A program made the position numbers and the translations under genes. Source: Sediminibacterium sp. KACHI17 (lineage in GTDB: Bacteria > Bacteroidota > Bacteroidia > Chitinophagales > Chitinophagaceae). From it: 64,000 bases of DNA. Numbering within the stretch: position 1 is the stretch's first letter; every line of letters begins with the position of its first letter. The notes beneath the pieces are model-generated. The model was not told the DNA's origin, did no database searches, and was given only the letters and a program-made list of their open reading frames with translations. The stretch lies in NCBI RefSeq assembly GCF_040362915.1, contig NZ_AP029612.1, forward strand, positions 62,001-126,000, written 5' to 3'. Positions 1 to 9,292 of the stretch are shown here, piece by piece.

Positions 1-1217
1 GTTGTTTCACGCATCAGGATATAATAACCTTTTACTTTTCCTGTTTTCGGCGCAGCCCAGGTCAATAAGCTATAATTGGTTAGTCGTCTGGTTTCGATCT
101 TCACATCTTCCGGCATAGCTGGTGCTTTCGCAAGGTTAGCCAGATTGCTTAAATTCATAGCGGTATTCTTTCGCAGATATTCGAAATCCATGAACTCAGG
201 TAAATCACCATATTGGATACCATTCTCAACGCGTACATTCTGATGTTGATGATAATAGTTCTCATTCATTTCTGTAAAACGAACAGCTGCATATCCTTGC
301 TCTACAAATGAAGTATGATCACCACCACGTAGAAAACGATCATTACGATAGATCATTACTACTTCCAGATTATCTACATAACGTTCGCCAACCTCTTTTA
401 CATAACGTGCCAATTGTCTTGCCTTACCATCATTCTCTAAACCAAGCTGACGAATATTTCTGGCAGCTTTCTCGGTTTCATAAGCAGGAAGCCCTTCACT
501 GAAAACACGGATTCGAGTATTGTCAATGATATTGGTTTCACTGGTATTATTACTTCCCATGATATCATTATTCAAAACCGCTTCAATATTCCAACCCTGA
601 CTTTTAGCCTTGGTAGCCATAAATTTTGCACCGAGTAATCCTTGCTCTTCACCACTTACAGTAACAAAAATGATGGTGGCAGGAAAACCTTTTTGCGTCA
701 TGATGCGAGCGCATTCAATGACTGCAGCACAACCACTGGCATCATCATTGGCACCGGGAGCATCACCAATACTGTCTCTGACATTGGTGCGCATATTGTC
801 AAGGTGACCACTGATCACAAATATTCTTTTGTCTGCGGTATCCGTTCCCTTGAGGATACCTACAACGTTACCAAGTACGACCGTACGTTCAACCCTGCTT
901 CCAGCTACTGGCTGAAGTGTAGTGGTATCGATAAAAGCAGAGAACCTGCCATTCGATTTTTTAGCAAACTCATTGAATTTCTGTAACACCCAATTACGTG
1001 CTGCTCCGATTCCACGATTGGGGTCAGATTGCGTACTCAATGTATTTCGGGTACCATAGCTGACCATTTTCAGGATGTATGATTTCAGTGAATCAGCATT
1101 CACTTCTTTGACCATTTTTTCAATTTCAGGATCTCGCTGAATTGTTGTTTGTGCGAAAGAGGAAAGTCCGGAAGTAATGAGTACTACCGCGATCAATAAC
1201 CGTTTTGTGATTTTCAT
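1..1217 (-). CDS. M28-family zinc aminopeptidase, secreted; C-terminus cut by window edge
   Basis: This gene runs off the left edge, so only the first 405 codons are present. The start at 1217 is followed by a signal peptide ending in FAQ. M28 metal-site motifs are visible in order: SGHLDN (His138, Asp140), GANDDASG (Asp158), GEEQGLLG (Glu190, Glu191), NNDIMG, and GGDHTSF near residue 300. M28 enzymes use two zinc ions to remove N-terminal residues from peptides. The remainder, after about residue 360, starts like a fibronectin type III module, a common C-terminal addition to Bacteroidota secreted M28 peptidases. It is probably periplasmic or secreted and serves peptide scavenging. The exact substrate cannot be told. 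Confidence 0.9.
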   Translation of the reverse strand, partial: MKITKRLLIAVVLITSGLSSFAQTTIQRDPEIEKMVKEVNADSLKSYILKMVSYGTRNTLSTQSDPNRGIGAARNWVLQKFNEFAKKSNGRFSAFIDTTTLQPVAGSRVERTVVLGNVVGILKGTDTADKRIFVISGHLDNMRTNVRDSIGDAPGANDDASGCAAVIECARIMTQKGFPATIIFVTVSGEEQGLLGAKFMATKAKSQGWNIEAVLNNDIMGSNNTSETNIIDNTRIRVFSEGLPAYETEKAARNIRQLGLENDGKARQLARYVKEVGERYVDNLEVVMIYRNDRFLRGGDHTSFVEQGYAAVRFTEMNENYYHQHQNVRVENGIQYGDLPEFMDFEYLRKNTAMNLSNLANLAKAPAMPEDVKIETRRLTNYSLLTWAAPKTGKVKGYYILMRET

Positions 1218-1315
1218 AATATTAGCATTGGGTCTTAAAACTACGTATAAGCGCTTTTTCAGCAGAGGGTTCTTTTAATAAGTCGGTAAAAGCCTGCCGG
1301 TGAGGGGTGAATTAC

Positions 1316-2593
1316 TTAATAATTGTATTTATCCTTCCAGCGATCTTTTAAAAACTTCCGAAGCTCAAGTTCACGGGCATTATTGCCAGGTTCATAAAAT
1401 TTTGTGCCTGCGATTTTTTCGGGTAGATATTCTTGTGGGATAAAATTGCCCTCACCCATGTGCGAGTACTGATATCCTTTTCCATAATCCATATTCTTCA
1501 TCAATTGTGTTGGCGCATTCCTGATATGCATAGGCACCGGAAGATCTCCATGCTTACTAACCGCAGCCAAGGCTTCATTAATGGCAACATAAGCAGCATT
1601 GCTCTTTGCAGAAGATGCAAGATAGGTAGCACATTGTGATAAGATGATTCTGCTTTCAGGATAGCCTATCTTATTCACTGCATCAAAAGTAGTATTGGCT
1701 AATAACAATGCATTTGGATTGGCATTACCGATATCTTCACTCGCGAAAATGACCATTCTGCGTGCGATGAATTTCACATCTTCACCACCTTCGATCATTC
1801 TTGCTAACCAATAGACAGCTCCATTGGGATCGCTGCCTCGCATACTTTTAATGAAAGCAGAGATGATGTCGTAATGCTGTTCACCCTGTTTGTCATACAA
1901 GGCTATTTTCTTTTGAGCCACTTGCATGACAAGTGCATCAGTAATCACGATTTTTTTCTGAGGTACACGACTGGCTTCTGTGCTGATGACCAATTCAAAT
2001 AAGTTCAATAATTTTCTTGCATCCCCACCCGAGATATTGATCAATGCGGTTGTTTCTTTGATATCTACGGAAAGATCATGCAGTAGTTCATCTTTTTGCA
2101 GCGTATGTTGTAGTAAACGGATCAGATCATTATCCTGAAGAGATTTCAATACATACACCTGACACCTGCTTAGCAACGCACTATTGACTTCAAAGGATGG
2201 ATTTTCTGTAGTTGCTCCAATTAAAGTGATAATACCTTTTTCAACAGCGCCTAACAATGCATCTTGCTGTCCTTTATTGAAGCGATGGATCTCATCAATA
2301 AATAATACCGCACCGGGTTTGTGGTTTGCTTCCTCTATGACTTCCCGTACATCTTTCACTCCACTACTAATAGCGCTCAGTTGAAAGTAGGGGGCTTGTA
2401 AACTATGTGCGATGATATTGGCAATGGTGGTCTTTCCAACGCCTGGTGGTCCCCATAAGAGCATAGAAGGAATACGCTTGTTCTCAATAGCGGTTCTTAA
2501 AATACTTCCCTTGCCGGTCAGGTGTTCTTGCCCAACAAGATCATCCAATGTTGTTGGACGCATTCTTTCTGCTAATGGTGTACTGCTATTCAC
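1316..2593 (-). CDS. rarA: Replication-associated recombination protein A (AAA+ ATPase)
   Basis: RarA (MgsA) is a cytoplasmic clamp-loader-like AAA+ ATPase acting at stalled replication forks. The 425-residue length is normal. Walker A GPPGVGKTT lies at residues 48-56, Walker B FIDEIHRF around Asp100-Glu101, sensor 1 GATTEN near 127-131 and an arginine finger SRC near 143. The C-terminal half has the family's RarA tetramerisation region, with MRGSDPNGAVYWLARMIEGG and the later YKYSHMGEG-like stretch. The gene is followed in the same direction by nothing obvious before the M28 peptidase. No anomalies. Confidence 0.96.
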   Translation of the reverse strand: MNSSTPLAERMRPTTLDDLVGQEHLTGKGSILRTAIENKRIPSMLLWGPPGVGKTTIANIIAHSLQAPYFQLSAISSGVKDVREVIEEANHKPGAVLFIDEIHRFNKGQQDALLGAVEKGIITLIGATTENPSFEVNSALLSRCQVYVLKSLQDNDLIRLLQHTLQKDELLHDLSVDIKETTALINISGGDARKLLNLFELVISTEASRVPQKKIVITDALVMQVAQKKIALYDKQGEQHYDIISAFIKSMRGSDPNGAVYWLARMIEGGEDVKFIARRMVIFASEDIGNANPNALLLANTTFDAVNKIGYPESRIILSQCATYLASSAKSNAAYVAINEALAAVSKHGDLPVPMHIRNAPTQLMKNMDYGKGYQYSHMGEGNFIPQEYLPEKIAGTKFYEPGNNARELELRKFLKDRWKDKYNY

Positions 2594-2646
2594 ACTTGTA
2601 AATTACAGAAAAGAAAAGATGTTTTACAGCTGTTAATCCTCAATCA

Positions 2647-3162
2647 CTAGGATAGGGTAGATTGGCTGAAAAGATGTCCGAATTTTTTCAGCATTTTGAA
2701 ACCTAAGATCACATGGACAAGGATCAAAATACTCACGACCAGCATAAATCCGGCAACGCCACGCAGAATAGAAACGAAAAAGCCTGAATCTATTCCTTCA
2801 GGAAGATTAGGCTGTGATTCCATGGCTTTTTCAACAAAGTCTTGTAGTGCAACAGGCCCCAACATAAAAATACCAACAGCATTTAAGAAGAAAAGTGCGC
2901 CCATGCCCAAACAAACAAATGCATTCACACGTATCCAATCACGAAGTGAGGTTTTGCAAGGAGCGTTTCTCTCAATTCCGTTAGATATGAATTTAAGACT
3001 CGAAAAAGTATAAATGACCAAGCTAGCAAACATGAATAACATGAACCACATGGGTGGATTACCGATGGCAGGTATCAAAATCAGAAAACCCATCAACCCA
3101 AAGAAACAGGCCACCGGAATAAGGATGTAAGTCAGTATTCGATAAATGGTTAGTTGTTTCAT
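2647..3162 (-). CDS. Four-helix integral membrane protein, unknown function
   Basis: The predicted 171-residue protein has about four hydrophobic segments (residues roughly 10-32, 38-55, 82-105 and 132-155) joined by short charged loops. No catalytic motif is visible. The start ATG at 3162 is the first in frame and leaves a 69-base gap to an inverted repeat behind aspS. It ends 53 bases before rarA, so co-transcription with rarA is possible. I do not recognise a named family. Confidence 0.75.
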   Translation of the reverse strand: MKQLTIYRILTYILIPVACFFGLMGFLILIPAIGNPPMWFMLFMFASLVIYTFSSLKFISNGIERNAPCKTSLRDWIRVNAFVCLGMGALFFLNAVGIFMLGPVALQDFVEKAMESQPNLPEGIDSGFFVSILRGVAGFMLVVSILILVHVILGFKMLKKFGHLFSQSTLS

Positions 3163-3197
3163 AGTATTAGATTGACTGACTATTTTGATTGATTGTA

Positions 3198-3237
3198 AGC
3201 CGCAGATTCGCTACTTAAAATCTGCGAATCTGCGGCT
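3198..3237. repeat. Inverted repeat between aspS and membrane protein gene
   Basis: Two 13-base arms (3198-3210 and 3225-3237, AGCCGCAGATTCG and its complement) flank a 14-base loop and are followed by a run of A on the plus strand. It belongs to the same word family as the inverted repeats at 6908-6951 and 25045-25093. It may terminate aspS transcription. Confidence 0.7.
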
Positions 3238-3247
3238 AAAAAAAATA

Positions 3248-5077
3248 CTAATTTTTGAGGTCTAGTTTAATTTGTAATTCATCAAACTGATGCGCATCAA
3301 TAGTGCTCGGTGCATCAAGCATGACATCTCTGCCACTGTTATTTTTAGGGAATGCTATAAAGTCGCGGATACTCTCACTTCCACCAAGAATTGCGCAAAG
3401 TCTGTCGAAGCCAAATGCAATACCTCCGTGTGGAGGAGCACCATATTCGAAAGCACCTAAAAGAAAACCAAACTTATGTTGCGCTTCCTCTTCACTCATA
3501 CCTAAAGCAGCAAACATTTTCTCTTGCAACTCTCGCTGATAGATACGAATAGATCCACCTCCGATCTCATTACCATTCAATACCATATCATAAGCGTTCG
3601 CTTTGATATTGGAATAAGGATGTTCGAGATATTTATCCGCATTTTCAATTACCGGATTGTTATTGATCATCACACTGATCTGATCTGGTTTGGGAGAAGT
3701 AAAAGGGTGATGTCTAGCTACCCATCTGTTCCCTTCTTCATCATATTCAAACAATGGGAAGTCGAGTACCCATAATAATCTGAATTCATCTTCTTTTCTT
3801 AGCCCTAAACGTTTTCCCATTTCGAGTCGAAGTTCGCTAATGGCTTTACGTGTTCTTTCTTCTCTTCCTGCCAATATCAATACAAGATCTCCTGCTTTTG
3901 CACCAGCTGCATCAGCGATCGCTTTCAATTTATCTTCCGTATAAAATTTATCTACGCTGCTTTTATAGGTTCCATCTGCATTACACTTGATATATACCAA
4001 CCCCTGCATTCCTATTTGAGGGCGCTTCACCCATTCTGTCAGTTCATCGGTTTGTTTACGGGTGTATTCACTACAACCCGGAGCAGCAATGGCTAATACT
4101 GTTTCAGCATTATCAAAGACTCCAAACCCTGCACCATTGATCAGTTCGCCGGTAGCAATGATCTTCCCGCCTTTTAGAAAAGCAGATTTCAGATTGGCGA
4201 TCTGCATCCCAAAACGGATATCTGGTTTATCGTTGCCATAGGTCCACATGGCATCTTCCCAGGTCATGCGTTCAACCTTATCTGTGTAGTCAATATTCTT
4301 GACTTCTTTGAAAATACTTTTGATCATGCCCTCAAACATGGTAAGGATGTCTTCCTGCTCCACAAAAGACATTTCACAATCTATCTGCGTGAATTCAGGT
4401 TGACGATCAGCACGTAAATCTTCATCTCTAAAGCATTTAACGATCTGATAATAACGATCATAACCACTCACCATCAATAGCTGCTTAAAAGTTTGTGGTG
4501 ATTGAGGTAAAGCATAAAATTGTCCCGGATTCATTCTGGATGGCACCACAAAATCGCGGGCCCCTTCCGGTGTAGATTTGATGAGGAAAGGTGTTTCAAT
4601 ATCCATGAAGTGATTTTCATGGAGATAGTTACGCGCTGCTCTATTTACAGCATAGCGTAGTTCGATGTTTTTCTTAACCGCATTTCTGCGAAGATCCAGG
4701 AAACGATATTTCATACGCAGGTCATCGCCACCATCAGTATCATCTTGAATGGTGAAAGGAGGAACGGCTGCTTTGTTCAAGATTTTAAAACTGCTGATAT
4801 GTATTTCGATATCTCCTGTTGGAATATTGGGATTCTTATTGCTTCTCTCTGCAACATTACCGGTGGCTTGTATTACAAACTCTCTTCCCAGTGGTTGAGC
4901 GTCCAATTCGGTATTGAGTTCTTCACCAAACAATAACTGGGTAATACCATATCGGTCACGCAGGTCCACAAAAGTGATCGCCCCAAATTTTCTAACGGTT
5001 TGTACCCAGCCGGCCAGGGTCACTTGTTTTCCGGCATCACCGGTTCTTAACTCTCCACAAGTATGTGTACGGAACAT
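3248..5077 (-). CDS. aspS: Aspartate--tRNA ligase
   Basis: Charges tRNA-Asp with aspartate in the cytoplasm. The 609-residue product has the bacterial layout: N-terminal OB-fold anticodon-binding domain ([14 protein letters not shown] onward), a class II catalytic core with [18 protein letters not shown] (motif 2), a GAD insertion domain ([20 protein letters not shown]), and motif 3 GIAFGFDRL near the C-terminus. I place the start at 5077 ([10 protein letters not shown]) because the upstream in-frame ATG at 5107 lies inside a CCATGG-rich repeat and adds ten residues not typical of the family. Confidence 0.97.
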   Translation of the reverse strand: MFRTHTCGELRTGDAGKQVTLAGWVQTVRKFGAITFVDLRDRYGITQLLFGEELNTELDAQPLGREFVIQATGNVAERSNKNPNIPTGDIEIHISSFKILNKAAVPPFTIQDDTDGGDDLRMKYRFLDLRRNAVKKNIELRYAVNRAARNYLHENHFMDIETPFLIKSTPEGARDFVVPSRMNPGQFYALPQSPQTFKQLLMVSGYDRYYQIVKCFRDEDLRADRQPEFTQIDCEMSFVEQEDILTMFEGMIKSIFKEVKNIDYTDKVERMTWEDAMWTYGNDKPDIRFGMQIANLKSAFLKGGKIIATGELINGAGFGVFDNAETVLAIAAPGCSEYTRKQTDELTEWVKRPQIGMQGLVYIKCNADGTYKSSVDKFYTEDKLKAIADAAGAKAGDLVLILAGREERTRKAISELRLEMGKRLGLRKEDEFRLLWVLDFPLFEYDEEGNRWVARHHPFTSPKPDQISVMINNNPVIENADKYLEHPYSNIKANAYDMVLNGNEIGGGSIRIYQRELQEKMFAALGMSEEEAQHKFGFLLGAFEYGAPPHGGIAFGFDRLCAILGGSESIRDFIAFPKNNSGRDVMLDAPSTIDAHQFDELQIKLDLKN

Positions 5078-5095
5078 AGAGATTTTTTTATTGAG

Positions 5096-5123
5096 TCCAT
5101 GGACCATGGTCTATGGACCATAG
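5096..5123. repeat. CCATGGACC-type palindromic repeat
   Basis: Overlapping palindromes of the form TCCATGGACCATGG and CTATGGACCATAG sit between divergent aspS and the MFS gene. The same words reappear at 25609-25722. The region may fold into several alternative hairpins in the aspS leader. Confidence 0.6.
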
Positions 5124-5213
5124 TCTCGCAAGGCCGCAAATATACTCCAAAACCCGCAAGCCCCGTAGTGATTTAGCGATGGAAAACCTGTGTTTTTGTA
5201 TCATCTTTGCAAC

Positions 5214-6359
5214 ATGCATGCAAGCCGAACACGCAAGGTGAACAGGATCTCTGTCGCCGTTTTCTTTTTTATGGCAGGTATTTGTTTCGCTAGTTGGGCG
5301 AGTCGGATACCTGATATCAAGTTACAACTAGGATTAAGTGATGCAGGATTAGGTGCTGTATTATTAGCCTTACCCTGTGGATTGATGCTTAGTCTCCCTC
5401 TTTCCGGTTGGGCAGTTACTCGTTTCAGCAGTAAGACCATGGTCACGATAGCTGCGGTAGGATATCCACTCACATTGATCTTAATAGGGTTGGTAAGTGC
5501 CACCTGGCAACTGGCAGGAGTATTATTTGTATTCGGAATTTTCGGGAACCTATATAATATCTCAGCAAACACCCAAGCAGTAGGTGTAGAATCATTATAC
5601 CAACGATCCATCATGGCTACTTTTCATGGCATCTGGAGTTTGGCCGGATTTTCAGGTGCAGCTGTAGGTACATTTATGATTGCACAAGGCATAGCGCCTT
5701 TGCATCATTTTATGATCGTTTGTATTTGTTGTTTAGTGGTTGTATTACTGGCACAAGGAAAGATCTTGCCGGAAGACGCCAAGTCAGCAGATAAAACACC
5801 GCTCTTCGCTAAACCGGATGCTACCATCTTACGATTAGGTTTAATCGCATTTGGCTGCTTGGTATGTGAAGGAACTATGTTCGACTGGAGTGGTGTTTAT
5901 TTTCAAAAGGTGGTCAAAGCACCACAGGAATTGGTGACACTTGGGTACTCAGTTTTTATGGGAACGATGGCTACAGGTAGATTCGTGGGCGATAAACTGG
6001 TTACTAGATTTGGTATACAGCAGATGTTGCAGATCAGTGGTATCGTGATCTGTAGTGGATTATCTGTCGCAGTCTTATTTCCAACATTGATACCGGCAAC
6101 GATCGGGTTCTTTCTCGTAGGATTTGGCGTTTCCTCTGTTGTTCCTTTGGTATACAGCGCAACTGGAAAATCAACAACCATGTCTCCTGGAGTTGCTTTG
6201 GCAGCAGTATCTACCATTGGATTTCTTGGGTTTCTGATCGGTCCTCCATTGATCGGCTTTATCGCAGAGATAGCCGGTTTGAGATGGTCATTTACTGTCA
6301 TTGCCATGGTCGGATTATCTACTACGATCATGGCTACGTTCATGAAATGGGATCGTTAA
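5214..6359 (+). CDS. MFS transporter (sugar/YbjJ-like), 12 TM
   Basis: Inner-membrane major facilitator of 381 residues with about 12 hydrophobic helices. The opening FMAGICFASWASRIPDIK matches the YbjJ/FucP-like group. The loop RFSSKT after TM2 and GRFVGDKLVTRFG after TM7 are the duplicated MFS signature loops. The ATG at 5214 is preferred over a GTG at 5190: a CTTTGC box ends four bases before it, which would make the mRNA leaderless or nearly so. The substrate is unknown, and sugars or small hydrophobic compounds are both possible. It is divergent from aspS. Confidence 0.88.
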   Translation: MHASRTRKVNRISVAVFFFMAGICFASWASRIPDIKLQLGLSDAGLGAVLLALPCGLMLSLPLSGWAVTRFSSKTMVTIAAVGYPLTLILIGLVSATWQLAGVLFVFGIFGNLYNISANTQAVGVESLYQRSIMATFHGIWSLAGFSGAAVGTFMIAQGIAPLHHFMIVCICCLVVVLLAQGKILPEDAKSADKTPLFAKPDATILRLGLIAFGCLVCEGTMFDWSGVYFQKVVKAPQELVTLGYSVFMGTMATGRFVGDKLVTRFGIQQMLQISGIVICSGLSVAVLFPTLIPATIGFFLVGFGVSSVVPLVYSATGKSTTMSPGVALAAVSTIGFLGFLIGPPLIGFIAEIAGLRWSFTVIAMVGLSTTIMATFMKWDR

Positions 6360-6462
6360 ATAAAATCTAAAAGGATTTGTTTCTTCTGTAAAATCATTTT
6401 TTGGTCGAAGAATTGAATGTTGTTCTATGAAACATTTTTCTTAACCCTGAAAATGATGTTCT

Positions 6463-6909
6463 ATGAAACGATTTTTACTCTTTTCTACACTTATTGTCTT
6501 TCTTTCTTCTTGTTCACAAACTGTGATTGTTCCCGAACAAAGATCCATCGCCGGAACCTGGGTACTATCAGAAGCATCACGTAGTGATGGATTCGGATGG
6601 CAGTATTTTCGATCTGCCTTAGAAGAAGGTGTCTTTGATTTTTATCGGAATGGAGATGCTGAATACGAAGATGGTTATAGCCTTATGCGTGGTACATGGC
6701 GTATCCGAACAGTTGCAGGCGGATATTATGACCAATACGGCAATTATCATGATCGAGTGCATGACATCTGGGAAGTAAATGTCCGTGATCCTTATAACCG
6801 CACGTCTATTGATATGTTTTTTGATGAGATCGTAGTGTACAATGATCGCATCATAGCTACACATTATGATGGCTACTATATTCAACGATATATTTTCCGA
6901 AGAATATAA
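6463..6909 (+). CDS. Lipoprotein, lipocalin-like
   Basis: The 148-residue product begins with a lipoprotein signal ending in LSSC (Cys17), so it should be lipid-anchored after export. The body opens with SIAGTWVLSEA and alternates short beta strands with many Tyr/Asp residues (FDFYRNGDAEYEDG, GTWRIR). This resembles Bacteroidota lipocalin-like domains that report on small hydrophobic ligands. No ligand can be named. Its start region is duplicated 36 bases upstream (see findings). An inverted repeat follows the stop directly. Confidence 0.75.
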   Translation: MKRFLLFSTLIVFLSSCSQTVIVPEQRSIAGTWVLSEASRSDGFGWQYFRSALEEGVFDFYRNGDAEYEDGYSLMRGTWRIRTVAGGYYDQYGNYHDRVHDIWEVNVRDPYNRTSIDMFFDEIVVYNDRIIATHYDGYYIQRYIFRRI

Positions 6910-6951
6910 TCTGTGAATCTGTGGCAATAACTAGACACAGATTCACAGATT
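6908..6951. terminator. Inverted repeat, likely terminator
   Basis: Sixteen-base perfect arms (6908-6923 and 6936-6951, AATCTGTGAATCTGTG and complement) overlap the end of the lipoprotein gene. The arms resemble those at 3198 and 25045. There is no long T-run, so efficiency as a terminator is uncertain. Confidence 0.65.
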
Positions 6952-6983
6952 TAAGGTGGAATTGTTTTCATGTTATTACCCGT

Positions 6984-7121
6984 TTATTTACGGACTGTTT
7001 TAAGGGTGTTCACGATGGCTGCTCTTTTAGCAGCGGTTTGTTGTCGTTTTTGATGTTTGGGGTTGCCAAGGCAGAGGAATAACAGGGCACTGCCGGCAAT
7101 CACCACTACTAATGGTTTCAT
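6984..7121 (-). CDS. Small 45-residue single-helix membrane protein (putative)
   Basis: A short reading frame encodes a hydrophobic segment (PLVVVIAGSALLFLCLG, residues 3-19) followed by a strongly basic tail rich in Lys, Arg and Gln. That layout suits a small inner-membrane protein, or an exported peptide with a signal. Upstream on the minus strand is an unusually long untranslated stretch with a palindrome and LytTR-like repeats, which would make this the regulated gene. Length alone gives weak support. It faces the lipoprotein gene convergently. Confidence 0.4.
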   Translation of the reverse strand: MKPLVVVIAGSALLFLCLGNPKHQKRQQTAAKRAAIVNTLKTVRK

Positions 7122-7215
7122 TTTTTATAAGCATAAGAATGGTTAGGAAAAGGTATACGTCGACCCTTACCGTCACTGACGGCACCATTGGGAACTTGAA
7201 ATGAAGGGTACATCA

Positions 7216-7233
7216 GCATAGCTGCAGCTATGC
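7216..7233. repeat. 18-base perfect palindrome
   Basis: GCATAGCTGCAGCTATGC reads the same on both strands. It lies about 95 bases upstream of the small minus-strand gene, within its presumed leader. It could be a dimeric repressor site or a hairpin; nothing in the sequence decides between them. Confidence 0.6.
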
Positions 7234-7457
7234 ATCTTTGTTCCTGCATTCAGGTTTTTGTCCGGAAATGGTGAACGGGAAGATTTAGTTCAGATGAACT
7301 TCTGGTGGCTTCACGCGCTGGCGGAAACGAGCAAACAGAAATTCGGTGTGGTGGTTCATATTACATGGGAGCGAGGCTCCATTTACTTTGAAGACATAAA
7401 GGTATATGGGGGGTGAACATCCTTGTATAAAAACAGGGATAAGCGGGACTTGCGCTT

Positions 7458-7532
7458 TCACAAACGGTAAAGTACCTGTGATGAACGGTAAAATGAGTGC
7501 GTTGGCGGCAAAATGAGTGTATCGGCGGCAGC
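7458..7532 (-). promoter_or_regulatory. LytTR-like direct repeat operator
   Basis: On the minus strand TTTACCGTTCATCA and TTTACCGTTTGTGA occur with cores exactly 21 bases apart (plus-strand cores 7464-7471 and 7485-7492). Two degenerate copies (TTTGCCGC and GCTGCCGC) follow at 20-base steps (7505 and 7525). LytTR response regulators bind pairs of ACCGTT-type motifs separated by two helical turns. The array lies upstream of a weak minus-strand -7 box, as expected for activation of the 45-residue gene. Confidence 0.45.
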
Positions 7533-7626
7533 AGGCCTTGATGAGTGGTAGTTGTAATAACGGGTGTAAAAGCCTGCATATTGGATCGTCATCCAGACCC
7601 AGTTCTTATACTTGTGGCTATGATCT

Positions 7627-8028
7627 TTAATATGCCTCTTTATGTTTGGGCTTCCAGATCAGATAATAAAATGCGAGAATGAGAATGCCGGTTAAAAATG
7701 GAATCAGTGCAAGATCTTTATAAGTGTAATGACTAAAAAGTATCTTTTCATCAAATGCTAAAAACTCACTGATCATCCAATAAGAGTTAGCGCTGATCCA
7801 AACTGCGATTGCAAGATTATGACACAATTCTGAAACAATATTTCTTGTTCTCCAACTGATGATGATCGCTATGATCAGTGTTGGAAAGATCATGGTGATA
7901 CCAAGAATGGAAAATCCCAAACACCAGGCTACATCTTTGAACAACCAAAATACGATATGTAAATTTTCCATTTTGCGATAACGCAGTGGAATGGTATAGT
8001 CTTGTTTGCTCGCGGCGGGTTCAGCCAT
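7627..8028 (-). CDS. Conserved four-helix membrane protein, unknown function
   Basis: The 133-residue protein has about four hydrophobic helices and carries WLFKDVAWCLG, SWRTRN and WISANSYWMISEF. I have the impression of similar small proteins in other Bacteroidota genomes, but know of no assigned role. The N-terminus is soluble (MAEPAASKQDYTIPLRYRKM). It lies 54 bases downstream of the FAD oxidoreductase gene in the same direction and may be co-transcribed with it. The tail is basic (WKPKHKEAY). Confidence 0.7.
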   Translation of the reverse strand: MAEPAASKQDYTIPLRYRKMENLHIVFWLFKDVAWCLGFSILGITMIFPTLIIAIIISWRTRNIVSELCHNLAIAVWISANSYWMISEFLAFDEKILFSHYTYKDLALIPFLTGILILAFYYLIWKPKHKEAY

Positions 8029-8082
8029 TGATTTCAGTGTTAGTGGATAATTATGGCTGCAATATTAATTTTTTGTCATCAA

Positions 8083-9138
8083 TCAGCGGCTTAAAATGCG
8101 GGTAAATCTTGTGACATCCGCGGCAGGGGTCATTTCTTTTCCTGATACCAGATAGTGGGTTAACTCATTGGCAAAAAATGGAGCTAATGAACAGCCTTTT
8201 GTGCCCATTCCATTGAATACACCAACTGTTTTGTGTACGGGATGTAGACCAACAAAAGGTCTTCTTTCCATATTGGCCGGACGTTCAGCAGCCATATGGT
8301 CTAAAATCCGGTAAGGCAATTTCAACCAGTGTTTAAGCTGTTCTTCTGTTTTCATTCTGAAAGCTTCAGATGGATTCAGGTCTGTAAAATCCCACTCATA
8401 AGTAGAACCGATCCACCACAATCCATCTTGCCAAGGAACCAGATTGATACCTTGTTTATAAATATTGGTAGCAGGCAATCCGTCGATCGCCGCAATGATC
8501 GCTTGTCCCTTATTTGGCGCATAGGGTAATAAATGGAAATATGGATTGTGAAAACCGGCAGCCCCTTCACAACAAATGATCGCCTTCGCAGTGATATGTT
8601 GATATTGTACTTCTGATGCTTTGATACTGCAATCTTTCCATTCAAATCTTTGTTCAATTATCCTTCCATCCAGCTGCAATTTTTTTCTCCATTCTTTTAA
8701 TAAACGATTGATGTCTATCAACCAGCAAGGATCGATTTCTCCAACGCCAAAATAAAAATTAAAATATGAAGACAGTTGTTCGCTTTGATCAGGTATACGC
8801 AGGTATTCCTTTTCCTCAGGTAGTCTTTCTTTGAAAGCCAGCATCATTTGTGGGGTAGGATGAAAATCCAGAATATTAGTTTGTCTGATCAAAGCAATAT
8901 TCAGATCCTTTTCAAATTCCCGATAAACATCCACTGCAAATGGCATGATCTTTTCAATCTCCCATGTCCTTACAATTCTTCTTCCGGTGACCGGATTGAT
9001 CACGCCGCTGGCTACTTTCGAAGCAGTAAAGGGCTTTGTTTCATCAATGACCACTACTGTTTTACCTGCCTTTAGTAATCGGTGACTTAACATCGTTCCA
9101 CAAATCCCCTGTCCAATAATAATATAGTCTACAACCAT
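8083..9138 (-). CDS. FAD-dependent oxidoreductase (DAO family)
   Basis: A 351-residue protein of the D-amino-acid oxidase/glycine oxidase fold. The start at 9138 (MVVDYIIIGQGICG) puts the dinucleotide-binding GxGxxG-like motif at residues 8-13 directly at the N-terminus, followed by a strand ending in VVVIDE. The earlier in-frame ATG at 9231 would prepend 31 residues ahead of the Rossmann strand. The C-terminal GMGTKGCSLAPFFANEL is the usual FAD-contact end. The substrate, presumably an amine or amino acid, is unknown. GxGxxG is imperfect (GQGICG). Confidence 0.85.
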   Translation of the reverse strand: MVVDYIIIGQGICGTMLSHRLLKAGKTVVVIDETKPFTASKVASGVINPVTGRRIVRTWEIEKIMPFAVDVYREFEKDLNIALIRQTNILDFHPTPQMMLAFKERLPEEKEYLRIPDQSEQLSSYFNFYFGVGEIDPCWLIDINRLLKEWRKKLQLDGRIIEQRFEWKDCSIKASEVQYQHITAKAIICCEGAAGFHNPYFHLLPYAPNKGQAIIAAIDGLPATNIYKQGINLVPWQDGLWWIGSTYEWDFTDLNPSEAFRMKTEEQLKHWLKLPYRILDHMAAERPANMERRPFVGLHPVHKTVGVFNGMGTKGCSLAPFFANELTHYLVSGKEMTPAADVTRFTRILSR

Positions 9139-9292
9139 ATGCGTAATCTGTGATGAACTGCAAATTTCATGAAATACAGTCATTCTTGTGCATCGAATAT
9201 CTTTTATCCTTTGATCTAACCGCCAGTCCAAAAAGACCGGCTTTCAGGCATCGATTTTTGTTGTATAAGTGTCATCATCCAAAATCAATACC

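Larger units (their letters stand above)
7122..7626. other. 505-base stretch without a convincing gene
   Basis: The region contains an odd palindrome CCGTCACTGACGG at 7170-7182, an 18-base perfect palindrome at 7216-7233, a weak minus-strand -7-like box (TACCTTTA, 7404-7397), and four direct repeats spaced 20-21 bases at 7464-7532. A 72-codon minus-strand frame at 7361-7579 is rich in His/Thr/Pro and overlaps the repeats, and I do not accept it. The layout fits a regulated promoter and long leader reading leftward into the 45-residue gene. Confidence 0.5.

Noticed and set aside
7361..7579. 72-codon minus-strand ORF
   Set aside because: It covers the direct repeats, with low-complexity His/Thr/Pro content and no recognisable start signal.
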